Origin: Actinomadura hallensis
GTDB lineage: Bacteria; Actinomycetota; Actinomycetes; Streptosporangiales; Streptosporangiaceae
Assembly: GCF_006716765.1 (NCBI RefSeq)
Contig: NZ_VFPO01000001.1
Coordinates: forward strand, 3,286,001-3,350,000
Direction: 5' to 3'
DNA length: 64,000 bases
The notes under the pieces were generated by a model. It saw nothing but the letters and a program-made list of their open reading frames with translations. It was not told the DNA's origin and did not search any database. The position numbers and the translations under genes are program-made. Position 1 is the stretch's first letter, and the number at the start of each line of letters is the position of its first letter. Positions 34,676-43,700 of this stretch are shown here, one piece after another.

Positions 34676-34762
34676 CCGCGCCGCTCCCCCGGGCCGGAGG
34701 CCGGGCGGCACACGGCGGCACGGCGCGTCCGGCGAACCGGCCCGGGAGCGGGCAAGACCAGG

Positions 34763-35671
34763 TCAGCGGGCGGGGCCGGCCGCCGCGGCGGCGGTGAACT
34801 CGCGCAGCGCGCGGGCGAGCTGCCCGAGGCCGGGCTCCTCCACCGGCATGTGACCGCAGCCCTCCAGCATGACCAGGCGCTTGGCGGCGGCGATCCGGTC
34901 GAAGAACGGCAGGCTCAGCTCGACCGGGGTCCAGCGGTCCTCGGCGGGATGCGCCATCAGCACCGGGCAGGCGGTGAACCGCTCCGGCTCGACCTCGGGA
35001 ACGGAGTTGAGGTAGGTGCGCAGGAACCGCAGCGAGACCCGTCCCCCGCCGCCGAGCCGGTCGCCCGACACCGCCGCGTTCAGGTCCGCCCGGTTCGCCA
35101 TCGCCGTCATCCGGGCGAGCCACCGCACCGGGACCCGCAGCGGGTCCAGCGGCCGCAGGACGTTCATCCCGGGCCGGGCGGCCCGGCCGAGCGGCGCGAA
35201 CCGCGCGGCCGCGGCGCGGACGGCGGCGTCGCGCACGTCCAGCAGGCACGTCACCGCCAGCCCGTCCGCGCCGGTGCGGGCGACGGCGCTGTAGGCGAGC
35301 ATCCCCCCGATGCTGGCGCCCAGCACGATCACCGGCCGCCCGTCGCGGTCGCGTTCCCCCGCGACGAGGTCGGCGGCCAGGTCCACCCACGCGGCGTAGT
35401 CGACGGGCCGCCCGTTGGTCCGGGTCAGCCCGTACCCGGGCATGTCGGGCGCGGTCACCTCCACCGGCCCGAGAAGACCCGTGTACGGCAGCAGCATCCG
35501 CCCGTGGCCGCCGGCGCCGTGCAGCACGACCAGCTTCACCGGAGCGGACGGGTCCCCGGCGCGGTGCACGTGGACGTCCATGCCGCGCCAGCGCCGCCAC
35601 TGCGACACCACCGGCGGCGGGCCGGAGTCCCGCACCCGGGCGGGGAAGAACTGCAGGTAGTCGACGGTCAT
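34763..35671 (-). CDS. Alpha/beta-fold hydrolase
   Basis: A 302-residue protein from the ATG at 35669-35671. Oxyanion strand VVLHGAGGHGRMLLPYTGLL; DMPGYGLTRTNGRPVDYAAW; nucleophile elbow VLGASIGGMLAYSAV (Ser in GASIGG); acid in HPAEDRWTPVELSL; histidine in LEGCGHMPVEEPGL. The triad is complete. It is a general esterase/lipase/epoxide-hydrolase-like fold without a substrate marker. It is divergent from the TetR gene at 35753 with an 81-bp intergenic region containing repeated half-sites, so that TetR probably represses it. Confidence 0.9.
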   Translation of the reverse strand: MTVDYLQFFPARVRDSGPPPVVSQWRRWRGMDVHVHRAGDPSAPVKLVVLHGAGGHGRMLLPYTGLLGPVEVTAPDMPGYGLTRTNGRPVDYAAWVDLAADLVAGERDRDGRPVIVLGASIGGMLAYSAVARTGADGLAVTCLLDVRDAAVRAAAARFAPLGRAARPGMNVLRPLDPLRVPVRWLARMTAMANRADLNAAVSGDRLGGGGRVSLRFLRTYLNSVPEVEPERFTACPVLMAHPAEDRWTPVELSLPFFDRIAAAKRLVMLEGCGHMPVEEPGLGQLARALREFTAAAAAGPAR

Positions 35672-35710
35672 GTCCGCTCCTTGCGCGAGGTGCCGGGTCA
35701 CCGCGACGAT

Positions 35711-35742
35711 AACGAGTGATTGCTCGCGTTTCTACTCGCGTT
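35711..35742. promoter_or_regulatory. Operator-like half-sites between hydrolase and TetR genes
   Basis: CTCGCGTT occurs at 35723-35730 and again at 35735-35742, and AACGAG at 35711-35716 is the inverted counterpart of the first copy (AACGAG-N6-CTCGCGTT). The cluster sits midway between the divergent starts at 35671 and 35753, as expected for TetR autoregulation. Confidence 0.55.
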
Positions 35743-35752
35743 AGGCGGATCC

Positions 35753-36412
35753 ATGCCCGGCACGCCCAAGGCCCTCAGGCCCCGCAAAACCCCACGTCAG
35801 AAGCGTTCCGCCGCGACCCGGGACCGGATCCTGGACGCGGCTGCTCGTGTTTTCGTCGAGCACGGGTACGCGGCCGGCACCACCAACCGCATCGCCGAGG
35901 AGGCGGGCCTGTCGATCGGGTCGCTGTACCAGTACTTCCCCAACAAGGACGCGATCCTGCTGCAGCTGGCGCGGCGGCACGTCGACCAGGGCCGCCGCGC
36001 CGTCGCCGAGGCGCTGCGGTCCGGGCTGCCGGGCACCTGGGACGAGCGGGCCGCGCTGCTGGCCGACACCGCACTGCGGATCCACGACGGCGACGCGCGG
36101 CTGCACCGGGTGCTGTTCGAGGAGTCGCCGCGCCCTCCGGCGCTGCTGGAGGAGATCCGCAGGCTCCAGGACGCCCTGGTCGAGGCCCTCGCCGAGCTGC
36201 TGCGCGCCGACCCGCCGGTCCGCGGCGCGGGCCCGGACGCGGCCGGCGCGCGGCTGACGGCGTGGTTCCTGGTCGCGGCGACCGAGTCGCTCACCCACCG
36301 CTACCTCGCCGACCGGCCCACCCCCGACGTGTCCGCGTTCCGCCGCGAGCTGATCGCCCTGCTCACCGCCTACCTGCACCGGCCCCCGCACGACGGTGCG
36401 GACGGGCCGTGA
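35753..36412 (+). CDS. TetR-family transcriptional regulator
   Basis: A 219-residue protein from the ATG at 35753; a TTG 33 bases upstream is unlikely. A basic head (KALRPRKTPRQKRSAATRDR) precedes the helix-turn-helix ILDAAARVFVEHGYAAGTTN and EEAGLSIGSLYQYFPNKDAI. The ligand domain is helical (LHRVLFEESPRPPALLEEIR, TAWFLVAATESLTHRYLADR). The layout resembles the AcrR-like C-terminal-domain group. It probably represses the divergent hydrolase and itself through the sites at 35711-35742. Confidence 0.9.
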   Translation: MPGTPKALRPRKTPRQKRSAATRDRILDAAARVFVEHGYAAGTTNRIAEEAGLSIGSLYQYFPNKDAILLQLARRHVDQGRRAVAEALRSGLPGTWDERAALLADTALRIHDGDARLHRVLFEESPRPPALLEEIRRLQDALVEALAELLRADPPVRGAGPDAAGARLTAWFLVAATESLTHRYLADRPTPDVSAFRRELIALLTAYLHRPPHDGADGP

Positions 36413-36436
36413 CCGCCTGCGGCGTGACACGGCGGA

Positions 36437-36508
36437 TCTCCCCGGCAGGAGTCGAACCTGCGTCTCCGGCTTCGGAGGCCGGTGCTCTGTCCGCTGAGCC
36501 ACGGGGAG
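36437..36508 (-). tRNA. tRNA-Arg (anticodon CCG)
   Basis: A 72-nt cloverleaf on the minus strand. Acceptor CTCCCCG/CGGGGAG with discriminator A, D arm GCTC-AGCGGACA-GAGC, anticodon stem CCGGC/GCCGG with loop CTCCGAA (U33, anticodon CCG), 4-nt variable loop and T arm GCAGG-TTCGACT-CCTGC. All stems pair fully. CCA is not encoded. The first base is C rather than the usual G. It reads Arg CGG codons, abundant in this GC-rich genome. Confidence 0.85.
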
Positions 36509-36548
36509 CGGGACCCCGCCCCCAGGGTGACGCGGAGGCGGGGCCGGG

Positions 36549-36620
36549 CGACCCCGATGGGATTCGAACCCACGGCTTCCGGCGTGAGGGGCCGGTGCTC
36601 TGCCGCTGAGCTACGAGGTC
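36549..36620 (-). tRNA. tRNA-like gene, nominal tRNA-Glu (anticodon CUC) with C33
   Basis: A 72-nt cloverleaf on the minus strand: acceptor GACCTCG/CGGGGTC (one U-G pair), discriminator G, D arm GCTC-AGCGGCA-GAGC, anticodon stem CCGGC/GCCGG, loop CCCTCAC, variable AAGCC, T arm GTGGG-TTCGAAT-CCCAT. The middle three loop bases give CUC (Glu GAG), but position 33 is C instead of the near-universal U, which should impair the U-turn. Its D arm and anticodon stem are nearly identical to the tRNA-Arg 40 bp away. It may be a true tRNA, a remodelled paralogue or a pseudo-tRNA. Confidence 0.6.
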
Positions 36621-36946
36621 TGTCCGTGGAGGGGGCCATGAAGGAGACGGCCCGCTGCAAGGCGAGTCAAGGCGAAAGGCGGCGCGGGAGTGACGCGGTG
36701 GTCAGGGGACCGCGCGTCCGGCGGCGCGGGTCCGGGCGCGATCGTTCCGGCGGATCATGATCGCTCCCTTCCGTGGCCGGGGTCGTCCGGCGGCCGCCGG
36801 TCCCCGCGTGAAGTCCGGTGCGCGGGCCCGGCGCGGGCCCGGCGTGTTCAGGGTGCCGGGCCGGGCGGGCGGCCGCAACGCATTTTTCCGCCCGCCCGCA
36901 CCGCCGCGCCCGCCACGCCGCCGGGCGGTCCGCGCCGGCCCGGCCC
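36621..36946. other. 326-bp intergenic region, no gene seen
   Basis: Lies between the tRNA-like gene and the 3' end of the erm-like gene. It should contain the tRNA promoter. I see no convincing frame, repeat or hairpin. Confidence 0.45.
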
Positions 36947-37762
36947 TCACCCGCGAGGCCGGTCCACGCTGAGATCGTGCAGGACGGCGACCAGCATGAC
37001 CCACTGGTCGGGATGGACGTGGGCGACGACCGCGTCCCGCGGCACCCCCGCCGCGCGGAACGCCGCGTCCAGCCTGCGCCGGGGGTAGGCGGCCCGCAGG
37101 GAGGCGTGCAGGGTGCCGCCCCTGCCGGTGAAGCCCAGGTCGACGCAGCGCACGTGGTCGCGCATCGCCCCGGCGGGCAGTAGGGGCCGCTCACGGCGGT
37201 CCAGGCGCAGCACGGCGGCGTCCACCCGCGGGACGGGACGGAACCGGCCGCGGTCGATGCGGCCGCCCATCCGCCAGGAGAACACCGGCCACGTCCGCAC
37301 CGTCAGGCGGCTCCACCGCCCGTAGTCCCCGGTGCGCCTGCGCGCGTACTCCAGCTGGGTGATCAGCGTCGCCGACCGCAGCGCGGGCGCCTGCAGGGCC
37401 CACGCCACGATCCGGGACGTGGCCGAGTACGGGATGTTCCCCGCCAGGTGGAACGGGTCGCTCGGCGGCCGGGCGCGCAGGAAGTCGCCGGTCACGCACC
37501 GCACGTGCGGCAGCTCACGGCAGCGCCGCCGCAGCCGCGCCGCCAGCACCGGGTCGATCTCGTAGGCGACGACGCGGCCCGCGCGGGCCGCCAGGGCCGC
37601 GGTGATGCGCCCGTCGCCGGCGCCGGCCTCCACCACCAGGTCGCCGGGGCCGCCGCCCACGGCGCGGGCGTACCGGGCGATGGCGGCCCGGTCGGCCAGG
37701 AAGTTCTGTGACAGCTCGCGCCGCGCACGGGCGCGAGAAATGTTAGGGGTCGTCCGGTTCAC
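36947..37762 (-). CDS. Erm-family 23S rRNA adenine-N6 methyltransferase
   Basis: A 271-residue protein; the GTG at 37760-37762 gives VNRTTPNISRARARRELSQN FL, and the Q-N-F-L entry motif is the KsgA/Erm hallmark. Motif I VVEAGAGDGRITAALAAR, VVAYEIDP, VTGDFLRARPP and the catalytic LAGNIPYSATSRIVAWAL (N-I-P-Y) follow; QLEYARRRTGDYGRWSRLTV and RPVPRVDAAVLRLDRRERPL are Erm-type rather than KsgA-type. Erm enzymes methylate 23S rRNA A2058 and confer macrolide-lincosamide-streptogramin B resistance, here probably intrinsic or self-protective. No macrolide biosynthesis genes are in view. The unusually long 5' region could hold a leader/attenuator, but no clear leader peptide was found. Confidence 0.88.
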   Translation of the reverse strand: MNRTTPNISRARARRELSQNFLADRAAIARYARAVGGGPGDLVVEAGAGDGRITAALAARAGRVVAYEIDPVLAARLRRRCRELPHVRCVTGDFLRARPPSDPFHLAGNIPYSATSRIVAWALQAPALRSATLITQLEYARRRTGDYGRWSRLTVRTWPVFSWRMGGRIDRGRFRPVPRVDAAVLRLDRRERPLLPAGAMRDHVRCVDLGFTGRGGTLHASLRAAYPRRRLDAAFRAAGVPRDAVVAHVHPDQWVMLVAVLHDLSVDRPRG

Positions 37763-38326
37763 GGTCGCCGTCCTCGGCTTTCCGGCCGCGCAGGCCGGCG
37801 GGACGGGCGTCACCGAGGCGCAGCAGGACAAGCCCACGGGTGGCACGGAGCCACCGGGGAAAGGAAACCGGCGCGCGGACCGCCCGTCCCAGGATGGTCA
37901 GGGACGTTCTGCGGCCCTGGACGACCGAGACCCGCCCGGCGGGAAGGCCGGGCGGCGCGCGCACCGCGGCTCACCACGACCCGGCGCCGCCGCGCGGGCA
38001 CCGTGAAACGAGCGGAACGGGCACGGCGAACGTGCACGATGAACGGTGCCGCGTGCACGATGAACGGTGCCGGGAGCGGACCGGGACGGGCCGTGACCCG
38101 CCGGATCAGGGAACCGGGCCCGCGGGTCAGGCGCCGGTGCGCGCCCGGACGTCCAGGGCGGAGCGGCGCTCGCGCAGCCGTGCGGACGCGACGGCGGCCC
38201 CGCCGAACGCGGCGGCCACCATGAGGCAGATACCGGACATGCGTCGGATCGTAGGCGCCCGCCCCCGCGGCCGCCAACCGGTTTACCGCCCGGGACGGCC
38301 CCCGTAGGCTCCCCGCGGGAGGACGG
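37763..38326. other. Region between erm-like gene and hydrolase, with a 21-bp tandem repeat
   Basis: Only one weak small frame (38127-38240, listed separately) lies in these 564 bp. The 21-mer CGTGCACGATGAACGGTGCCG is exactly duplicated at 38031-38051 and 38052-38072. The part next to 37762 is the erm promoter and leader. Confidence 0.5.
38127..38240 (-). CDS. Possible small membrane peptide, 37 residues
   Basis: ATG at 38238-38240: MSGICLMVAAAFGGAAVASA, then RLRERRSALDVRARTGA. A hydrophobic N-terminal helix is followed by a basic cytoplasmic-type tail. The pattern is that of a small membrane protein, but there is no good ribosome site and no homology I can name. It may be chance. Confidence 0.3.
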   Translation of the reverse strand: MSGICLMVAAAFGGAAVASARLRERRSALDVRARTGA

Positions 38327-39271
38327 ATGGGCCGCGACCCCGAGTACCTGGAGTTCATGCGCCGACGCCTGGCCGAGCCCGCGGAGCCCGGCCGCGGCGT
38401 CGCCCACGCGCGCCGCGCGCACGCCGCCGACCTGGCCCGCTCACCCCGCCTCCCGGTCGGCGCGGTGAAGGACCTCCGCGTGGACGGCGCCGCCGGGCCG
38501 CTGCCCGCCCGCCTGTACCTTCCCGCCGCCGGCGCCCGCGCGCCCGGCGGTCCCGCGCCCGCCCTGGTCTACTTCCACGGCGGCGGCTGGATCCTCGGCG
38601 ACGTCGACTCCTACGACCCGGTCGTGCGGGCGCTGACACGCGCCAGCGGCGTCGCCTGGGTGTCGGTCGGGTACCGCCGCCCGCCCGAGGACCCCTACCC
38701 CGCCGCCGTCGACGACGCCGTCGCCGCCGTCCGCTGGGTCGCCGCCCGCGCCGCCGCGCTCGGCCTGGACCCCGCCCGCATCGGCGTCGCCGGCGACAGC
38801 GCCGGCGGGCAGATCGCCGCCGCCGCGGCGGGCCGGCTGCGCGCCCCCGGGCCCGCGCGGCCCGCCCTGCAGGTGCTGCTCTACCCGGCGCTGGACCTGC
38901 GCCGCGTCCCCCCGCCGCTCCCCGACCCCGACGGCCTGCGCTTCCCGCCGTCCGACGCCGGCCGCGCCCTGCGCGCCTACCTGAACGGCGCCGACCCCGC
39001 CCACCCCGACGTCTCGCCGCTGCTGGACCCCGACCCCCGCGGCCTGCCCCCGGCGGTCATCGCCACCGCCGAGTACGACCGGCTGCGGCCCCAGGCCGAA
39101 CGGCACGCCGCGCGGCTCCGCGCCGCCGGCGTCCCGGTCGCCCTCGTCACCGGGACGGGCCTGGACCACGGATTCCTCGGCTGGGGCGCGTTCGCGCGCC
39201 GCCCCGCCGAGGCCGTCGCCGAGATCGGCGCCGCCGTCCACGACGCCCTCACCCGCACCCGGGTTGATTAA
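38327..39271 (+). CDS. Alpha/beta hydrolase of the hormone-sensitive lipase family
   Basis: A 314-residue protein; the ATG at 38327 follows GCGGGAGGAC. The HSL hallmark VYFHGGGWILGDVDSYDPVV, the nucleophile motif GVAGDSAGGQIAAAAAG, the acid in VIATAEYDRLRPQAERHA and the histidine in TGLDHGFLGWGAF are all present. Members are esterases or lipases for short acyl esters. The central segment 38830-38998 is nearly identical to the relic at 6818-6983, so this is the intact parent or sister copy. The product ends just before a hairpin at 39285-39304. Confidence 0.92.
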   Translation: MGRDPEYLEFMRRRLAEPAEPGRGVAHARRAHAADLARSPRLPVGAVKDLRVDGAAGPLPARLYLPAAGARAPGGPAPALVYFHGGGWILGDVDSYDPVVRALTRASGVAWVSVGYRRPPEDPYPAAVDDAVAAVRWVAARAAALGLDPARIGVAGDSAGGQIAAAAAGRLRAPGPARPALQVLLYPALDLRRVPPPLPDPDGLRFPPSDAGRALRAYLNGADPAHPDVSPLLDPDPRGLPPAVIATAEYDRLRPQAERHAARLRAAGVPVALVTGTGLDHGFLGWGAFARRPAEAVAEIGAAVHDALTRTRVD

Positions 39272-39284
39272 GGACACGCCAACA

Positions 39285-39304
39285 AAGGACGCGTCAGCGT
39301 CCTT
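39285..39304. terminator. Hairpin AAGGACGC-GTCA-GCGTCCTT after the hydrolase
   Basis: Perfect 8-bp arms with a 4-nt loop, 13 bp after the hydrolase stop and followed by AAATCC. The flanking sequence to about 39370 is AT-rich and must also carry the promoter of the gene at 39393, so a regulatory role is possible. Confidence 0.5.
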
Positions 39305-39392
39305 AAATCCTCTCGCTTGCCGTTTAACGGCCGGGACCTGGGCAAACCTAAGAGAAACAGTGACCGGAAACTCCAGGTCGAAAAGAGGCATC

Positions 39393-39680
39393 GTGTACCC
39401 CACGCACGAGATGCGGCTGCTCCGGGCCGACGAGACCGGGGCCGAGGAGTGGGCCTGCCCCACGTGCGGCCGGAGGATCCTGCTCCGCTGGCCCCCCGAC
39501 TACCACAAGCGCGTCCTGGAACCGGGCGACGAGGAGGCCTGCCACATCGGCAGCGCCGAAGACGCACCGCCGATGCCCGGCACCGCCGAGACCGCCACCG
39601 CCGCCGGACCCGCCCTCGGCCACCGCAGGCTGCGCGAGACCGGCATCGAGCCCGCCCCCACCCACCTCACACCGCCCTGA
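39393..39680 (+). CDS. Small protein with a CPTCG zinc-knuckle-like motif
   Basis: A 95-residue protein from the GTG at 39393, preceded by AAAGAGG; the open frame upstream lies in promoter-like AT-rich DNA. It reads MRLLRADETGAEEWACPTCG then RRILLRWPPDYHKRVLEPGD and EEACHIGSAE. Cys-Pro-x-Cys plus later His/Cys residues resemble a single zinc ribbon. The rest is a Thr/Ala/Pro tail. No named family. Similar small proteins occur in actinomycetes, but no function is inferred. Confidence 0.65.
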   Translation: MYPTHEMRLLRADETGAEEWACPTCGRRILLRWPPDYHKRVLEPGDEEACHIGSAEDAPPMPGTAETATAAGPALGHRRLRETGIEPAPTHLTPP

Positions 39681-39741
39681 CCCCCGCCGCACACCCCGGC
39701 GTACACCCCGGCGTACAGCGGCCCCTGCGCGACGGGAACGG

Positions 39742-40377
39742 TCAGCGGGCGGCGGCCGCCAGACGCACCCCCAAGCCCACCAGCACCACACCCGACACCT
39801 GCTCCAGCCGGCGCCGCACCCCGGCCCGCCCCAGCACCCGCCGCGCGGCGCCCACCAGCCACACCATCGCCGCGTACCAGACCAGGTCGATCAACGCCCA
39901 CAGCACCGAGAACACCACCAGCATCACCGGCACCGACCACCCCGCCGGAACGAACTGCGGCAGGAACGACACCGCGAACACCCCCGCCTTCGGGTTCGCC
40001 GCGTTCGTCGCCAGCCCCATCCGGAAGCACCGCCACCACCGCACACCCGCCCCGCCGCGGCCCGCGTCCTCCTCCACCACCGCCGGCCCGCTCCGCCGCG
40101 CCTGCCACAGCGCACGCACCCCGAACCACACCAGCACCAGCGCCCCCGCGACCCGCAGGACGTCGTACGCCAGCCGCGACGCCGCCAGCAGCGCCGACAA
40201 CCCCACCGCCGCCGCCAGCCCCCACGCCAGCACCCCGGCCTCGTTCCCCAGCACCGTCGCCAGCCCCGCGCGCCGCCCCGACCGCACCGACTCCCGCAGG
40301 ATCACGACCGTGCTCGGCCCCGGCGCCATCGCGATCAGCACCGCCGCGCCCGCGAAGGCGATCAGACTCTCCGTCAT
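39742..40377 (-). CDS. LysE/RhtB-family amino-acid exporter
   Basis: A 211-residue protein from the ATG at 40375-40377. Six hydrophobic segments, with the family signature MAPGPSTVVILRESVRSGRR in the first loop, ATVLGNEAGVLAWGLAAAVG in helix 2, VLRVAGALVLVWFGVRALWQ in helix 3, and FRMGLATNAANPKAGVFAVS FLPQF at the inter-repeat loop (N-P-K motif). It exports an amino acid or derivative across the cytoplasmic membrane. Whether it relates to the lysine pathway at 55-64 kb is unknown; the loci are 15 kb apart. Confidence 0.92.
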   Translation of the reverse strand: MTESLIAFAGAAVLIAMAPGPSTVVILRESVRSGRRAGLATVLGNEAGVLAWGLAAAVGLSALLAASRLAYDVLRVAGALVLVWFGVRALWQARRSGPAVVEEDAGRGGAGVRWWRCFRMGLATNAANPKAGVFAVSFLPQFVPAGWSVPVMLVVFSVLWALIDLVWYAAMVWLVGAARRVLGRAGVRRRLEQVSGVVLVGLGVRLAAAAR

Positions 40378-40525
40378 CACTCCATGCTGAAGGCGCCCCC
40401 GCACCCCCGCAACGCCATTCCCCGCCCGCCGGACCTCCCGCCCGCCGCCCCACCGGCCCGGTGCGCGCGGCCCAGCCGGTCACCGTGACAGGCCCATAGA
40501 CCTAAAAATCACAAGGGACGCGAAG

Positions 40526-41329
40526 TCACAGGGGCGCACCGTCATCGGTGCCCGTCACCGACGGCGACGGGGTCGGCGAACCACTGGTCGGCCTCGGAGC
40601 CGGCGACGACGACCTCGGCGACGGCGTCCGCGTCGGCCGCTCGAACGTCGGCGTCGGCTCCGGCGGCGGAGGCGGCGGCTCCGTCGCCTCCGGCTGGCAC
40701 GCGAACAGCACCCCCATCAGCAGCGACAGCACCAGCAGCACCCCCGCCAGACCCAGCACCACCGCCACCAGGCTCCGCTCCGGCGGCCGCTCCCCCGGCG
40801 ACTCCCCCGGCCGCCCGGGCACCACGCCCGGCGCCGCCTCCGGACGCTCCAGCGCCGGCTCACCCGATCCGTGCCAGTACGGCTGGAACTGCGGCCCGCG
40901 ACGCCGGCCGCCCCACCAGCCGCGCCCCGCCCCCCGGAACGCCACCGGCTCCAGGAAGCGCTCCGCACCCGGACGATCCGGCTCGTACGCCGTCGCCACC
41001 CACGGCGCGGGCCCGTCCGGCTGCGCCGCCACCACCGGCGCCGGCCCACCCGGACCCGAACCGGACCCCGCGTCCCCCGGCCCGCCCGAAGGCGCACCCG
41101 GGGGCACGCCCGCACGCCCCGACGGCACCGCCGCATTGATCGCCGCGCGGAACCGGTCCCGCGCCGCGGCGTCCTCCGCCGCACCCCGCGTCAGCACCGC
41201 CACGCTCGCGCGCCGACCCTCGGAGTCCACCCCCAGGTACACGATCCCCGCGGCCGACTCCGACAGACGCGCCGACAGGCGGAACGGCCCCAGCTGAACC
41301 GGATCACCCGGCGGCAACGGCCTCGACAT
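40526..41329 (-). CDS. Single-pass membrane protein with kinase N-lobe-like cytoplasmic domain
   Basis: A 267-residue protein from the ATG at 41327-41329. Residues 8-45 (DPVQLGPFRLSARLSESAAG, IVYLGVDSEGRRASVAVLTR) look like the first strands of an actinobacterial Ser/Thr kinase, but the catalytic loop (HRD), DFG and most of the lobe are absent. A disordered Gly/Pro/Arg region follows, then one transmembrane helix (SLVAVVLGLAGVLLVLSLLM) near residue 200 and an extracytoplasmic Pro/Thr/Ser tail. It may be a pseudokinase-type sensor or scaffold. Divergent from the MoxR operon, 173 bp between starts, hence possibly functionally linked. Confidence 0.65.
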   Translation of the reverse strand: MSRPLPPGDPVQLGPFRLSARLSESAAGIVYLGVDSEGRRASVAVLTRGAAEDAAARDRFRAAINAAVPSGRAGVPPGAPSGGPGDAGSGSGPGGPAPVVAAQPDGPAPWVATAYEPDRPGAERFLEPVAFRGAGRGWWGGRRRGPQFQPYWHGSGEPALERPEAAPGVVPGRPGESPGERPPERSLVAVVLGLAGVLLVLSLLMGVLFACQPEATEPPPPPPEPTPTFERPTRTPSPRSSSPAPRPTSGSPTPSPSVTGTDDGAPL

Positions 41330-41502
41330 GGCCGCAACACTAACAACCACGCCCTACGATCGGCCCCGATGAACCGCCCCCGACACCGCCGAACCGATCA
41401 CCGGTGACGCGCACGTATTCCCCGCTAACGGGTACAAGCGATCGCGTAGGGTCGGAAAAACGCACAGCCCGGCACCTGAGGGACTAGCGAGGGAAAACCC
41501 AC

Positions 41503-42515
<1,013 letters not shown>

Positions 42516-42519
<4 letters not shown>

Positions 42520-43700
42520 CCACCCGCCGTCCCCCCACCGCCCACCACCCGCCGGACCGGCCCGGCCCGAGCCGGAACCCCCGCGGCGGCAAACTCGCCC
42601 ACCTCGCCCCCGAACGCACCCTGCGCCGCCTCCAGCTGCAGGTCACCCGCCGCCTCGACGGCCTCCTCAACGGCGAGCACCTCGGCCTGCTGCCCGGCCC
42701 CGGCACCGAACTCGCCGAAGCCCGCCTCTACCAGCCCGGCGAGGACGACGTCCGCCACATGGACTGGGCCGTCACCGCCCGCACCACCACCCCCCACGTC
42801 CGCGACCTCATCGCCGACCACGAACTCGAAGCCTGGGCACTGATCGACCTCACCCCCAGCATGGACTTCGGCACCGGCACCATGACCAAACGCGACCTCG
42901 CCGTCGCCGCCCTCGCCGCCGTCGGCTTCCTCACCGTCCGCCTCGGCGACCGCGCCGGCGCCTACCTCCTCCACACCGACGGAATGCGCCGCTGGCCCGC
43001 ACGCGCCGGCAAAGCCGCCATGTACGCCCTCCTGCAGGCATGCCTGGACGCCCAGTCCGTCCACGACCGCGCCCCCCGCAACGCGGCCCGCGGCGCCGGC
43101 CACGCCGCCCCCCGCGACCTCGCCGACGCCGTCACCTCCCTCGACCGCGGCCAGACCCGACGCGGCCTCCGCGTGATCATCTCCGACTTCCTGACCCCCG
43201 ACGGCGGGGACCCCACCCCCGGCCTCGACCCCGCCGACCCCGCGGCCGCCCACGGCCAGCCCGACTGGGAACGGCCCCTGCGCCGCCTCGCCGCCCGCCA
43301 CCAGGTGCTCGCCATCGAGATCATCGACCCCCGCGAACTCGACCTCCCCGACGTCGGCCTCGTCGAGATGACCGACCCCGAGACCGGAACCGTCCACGAG
43401 ATCGTCCTCAGCCGCCGCGTCCGCAAACGCTACGCCGCGGCCGCCGCCGCGCAGCGCGACCGCACCCGCGACGCCCTGCGCCGCGCCGGAGCCCACCACC
43501 TCGTCCTTCGCACCGACCGGGACTGGATCGCCGACATCGCCCGGTTCGCCCTCCGCCAGCGCCGCGCCGCCGGCCGATCCGTCGAGCGAGGCGCAATAGC
43601 GGCAGGCAGGTCCGTCGAGCACAGCTCGTCCGCTGGAAGGCGGCGGGCGGGGGCCGGCGGACGGTCTATTGACCGTACGACCGGGGGAGCGCGTCCATGA
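42516..43700 (+). CDS. DUF58 domain protein of the MoxR module
   Basis: A 394-residue protein from the ATG at 42516, coupled to moxR. After a Pro-rich head, ERTLRRLQLQVTRRLDGLLN leads into the DUF58 core GEDDVRHMDWAVTARTTTPH VRDL, preceding a degenerate VWA-like fold (WALIDLTPSMDFGTGTMTKR, RRGLRVIISDFLTPDGG). The segment YQPGEDDVRHMDW is the family signature. The C-terminal 45 residues are Arg/Ser/Gly-rich with short repeats (RSVERGAIAAGRSVEHSS) and look unstructured. DUF58 proteins are partners of MoxR ATPases; precise role unknown. Confidence 0.92.

Noticed and set aside
36947..37762. Housekeeping KsgA (16S rRNA dimethyladenosine transferase)
   Set aside because: The N-I-P-Y motif is shared, but the RRRTGDYGRWSRLTV and C-terminal segments fit Erm proteins better; KsgA normally sits near ispE/rpf genes in actinobacteria, which are absent here.
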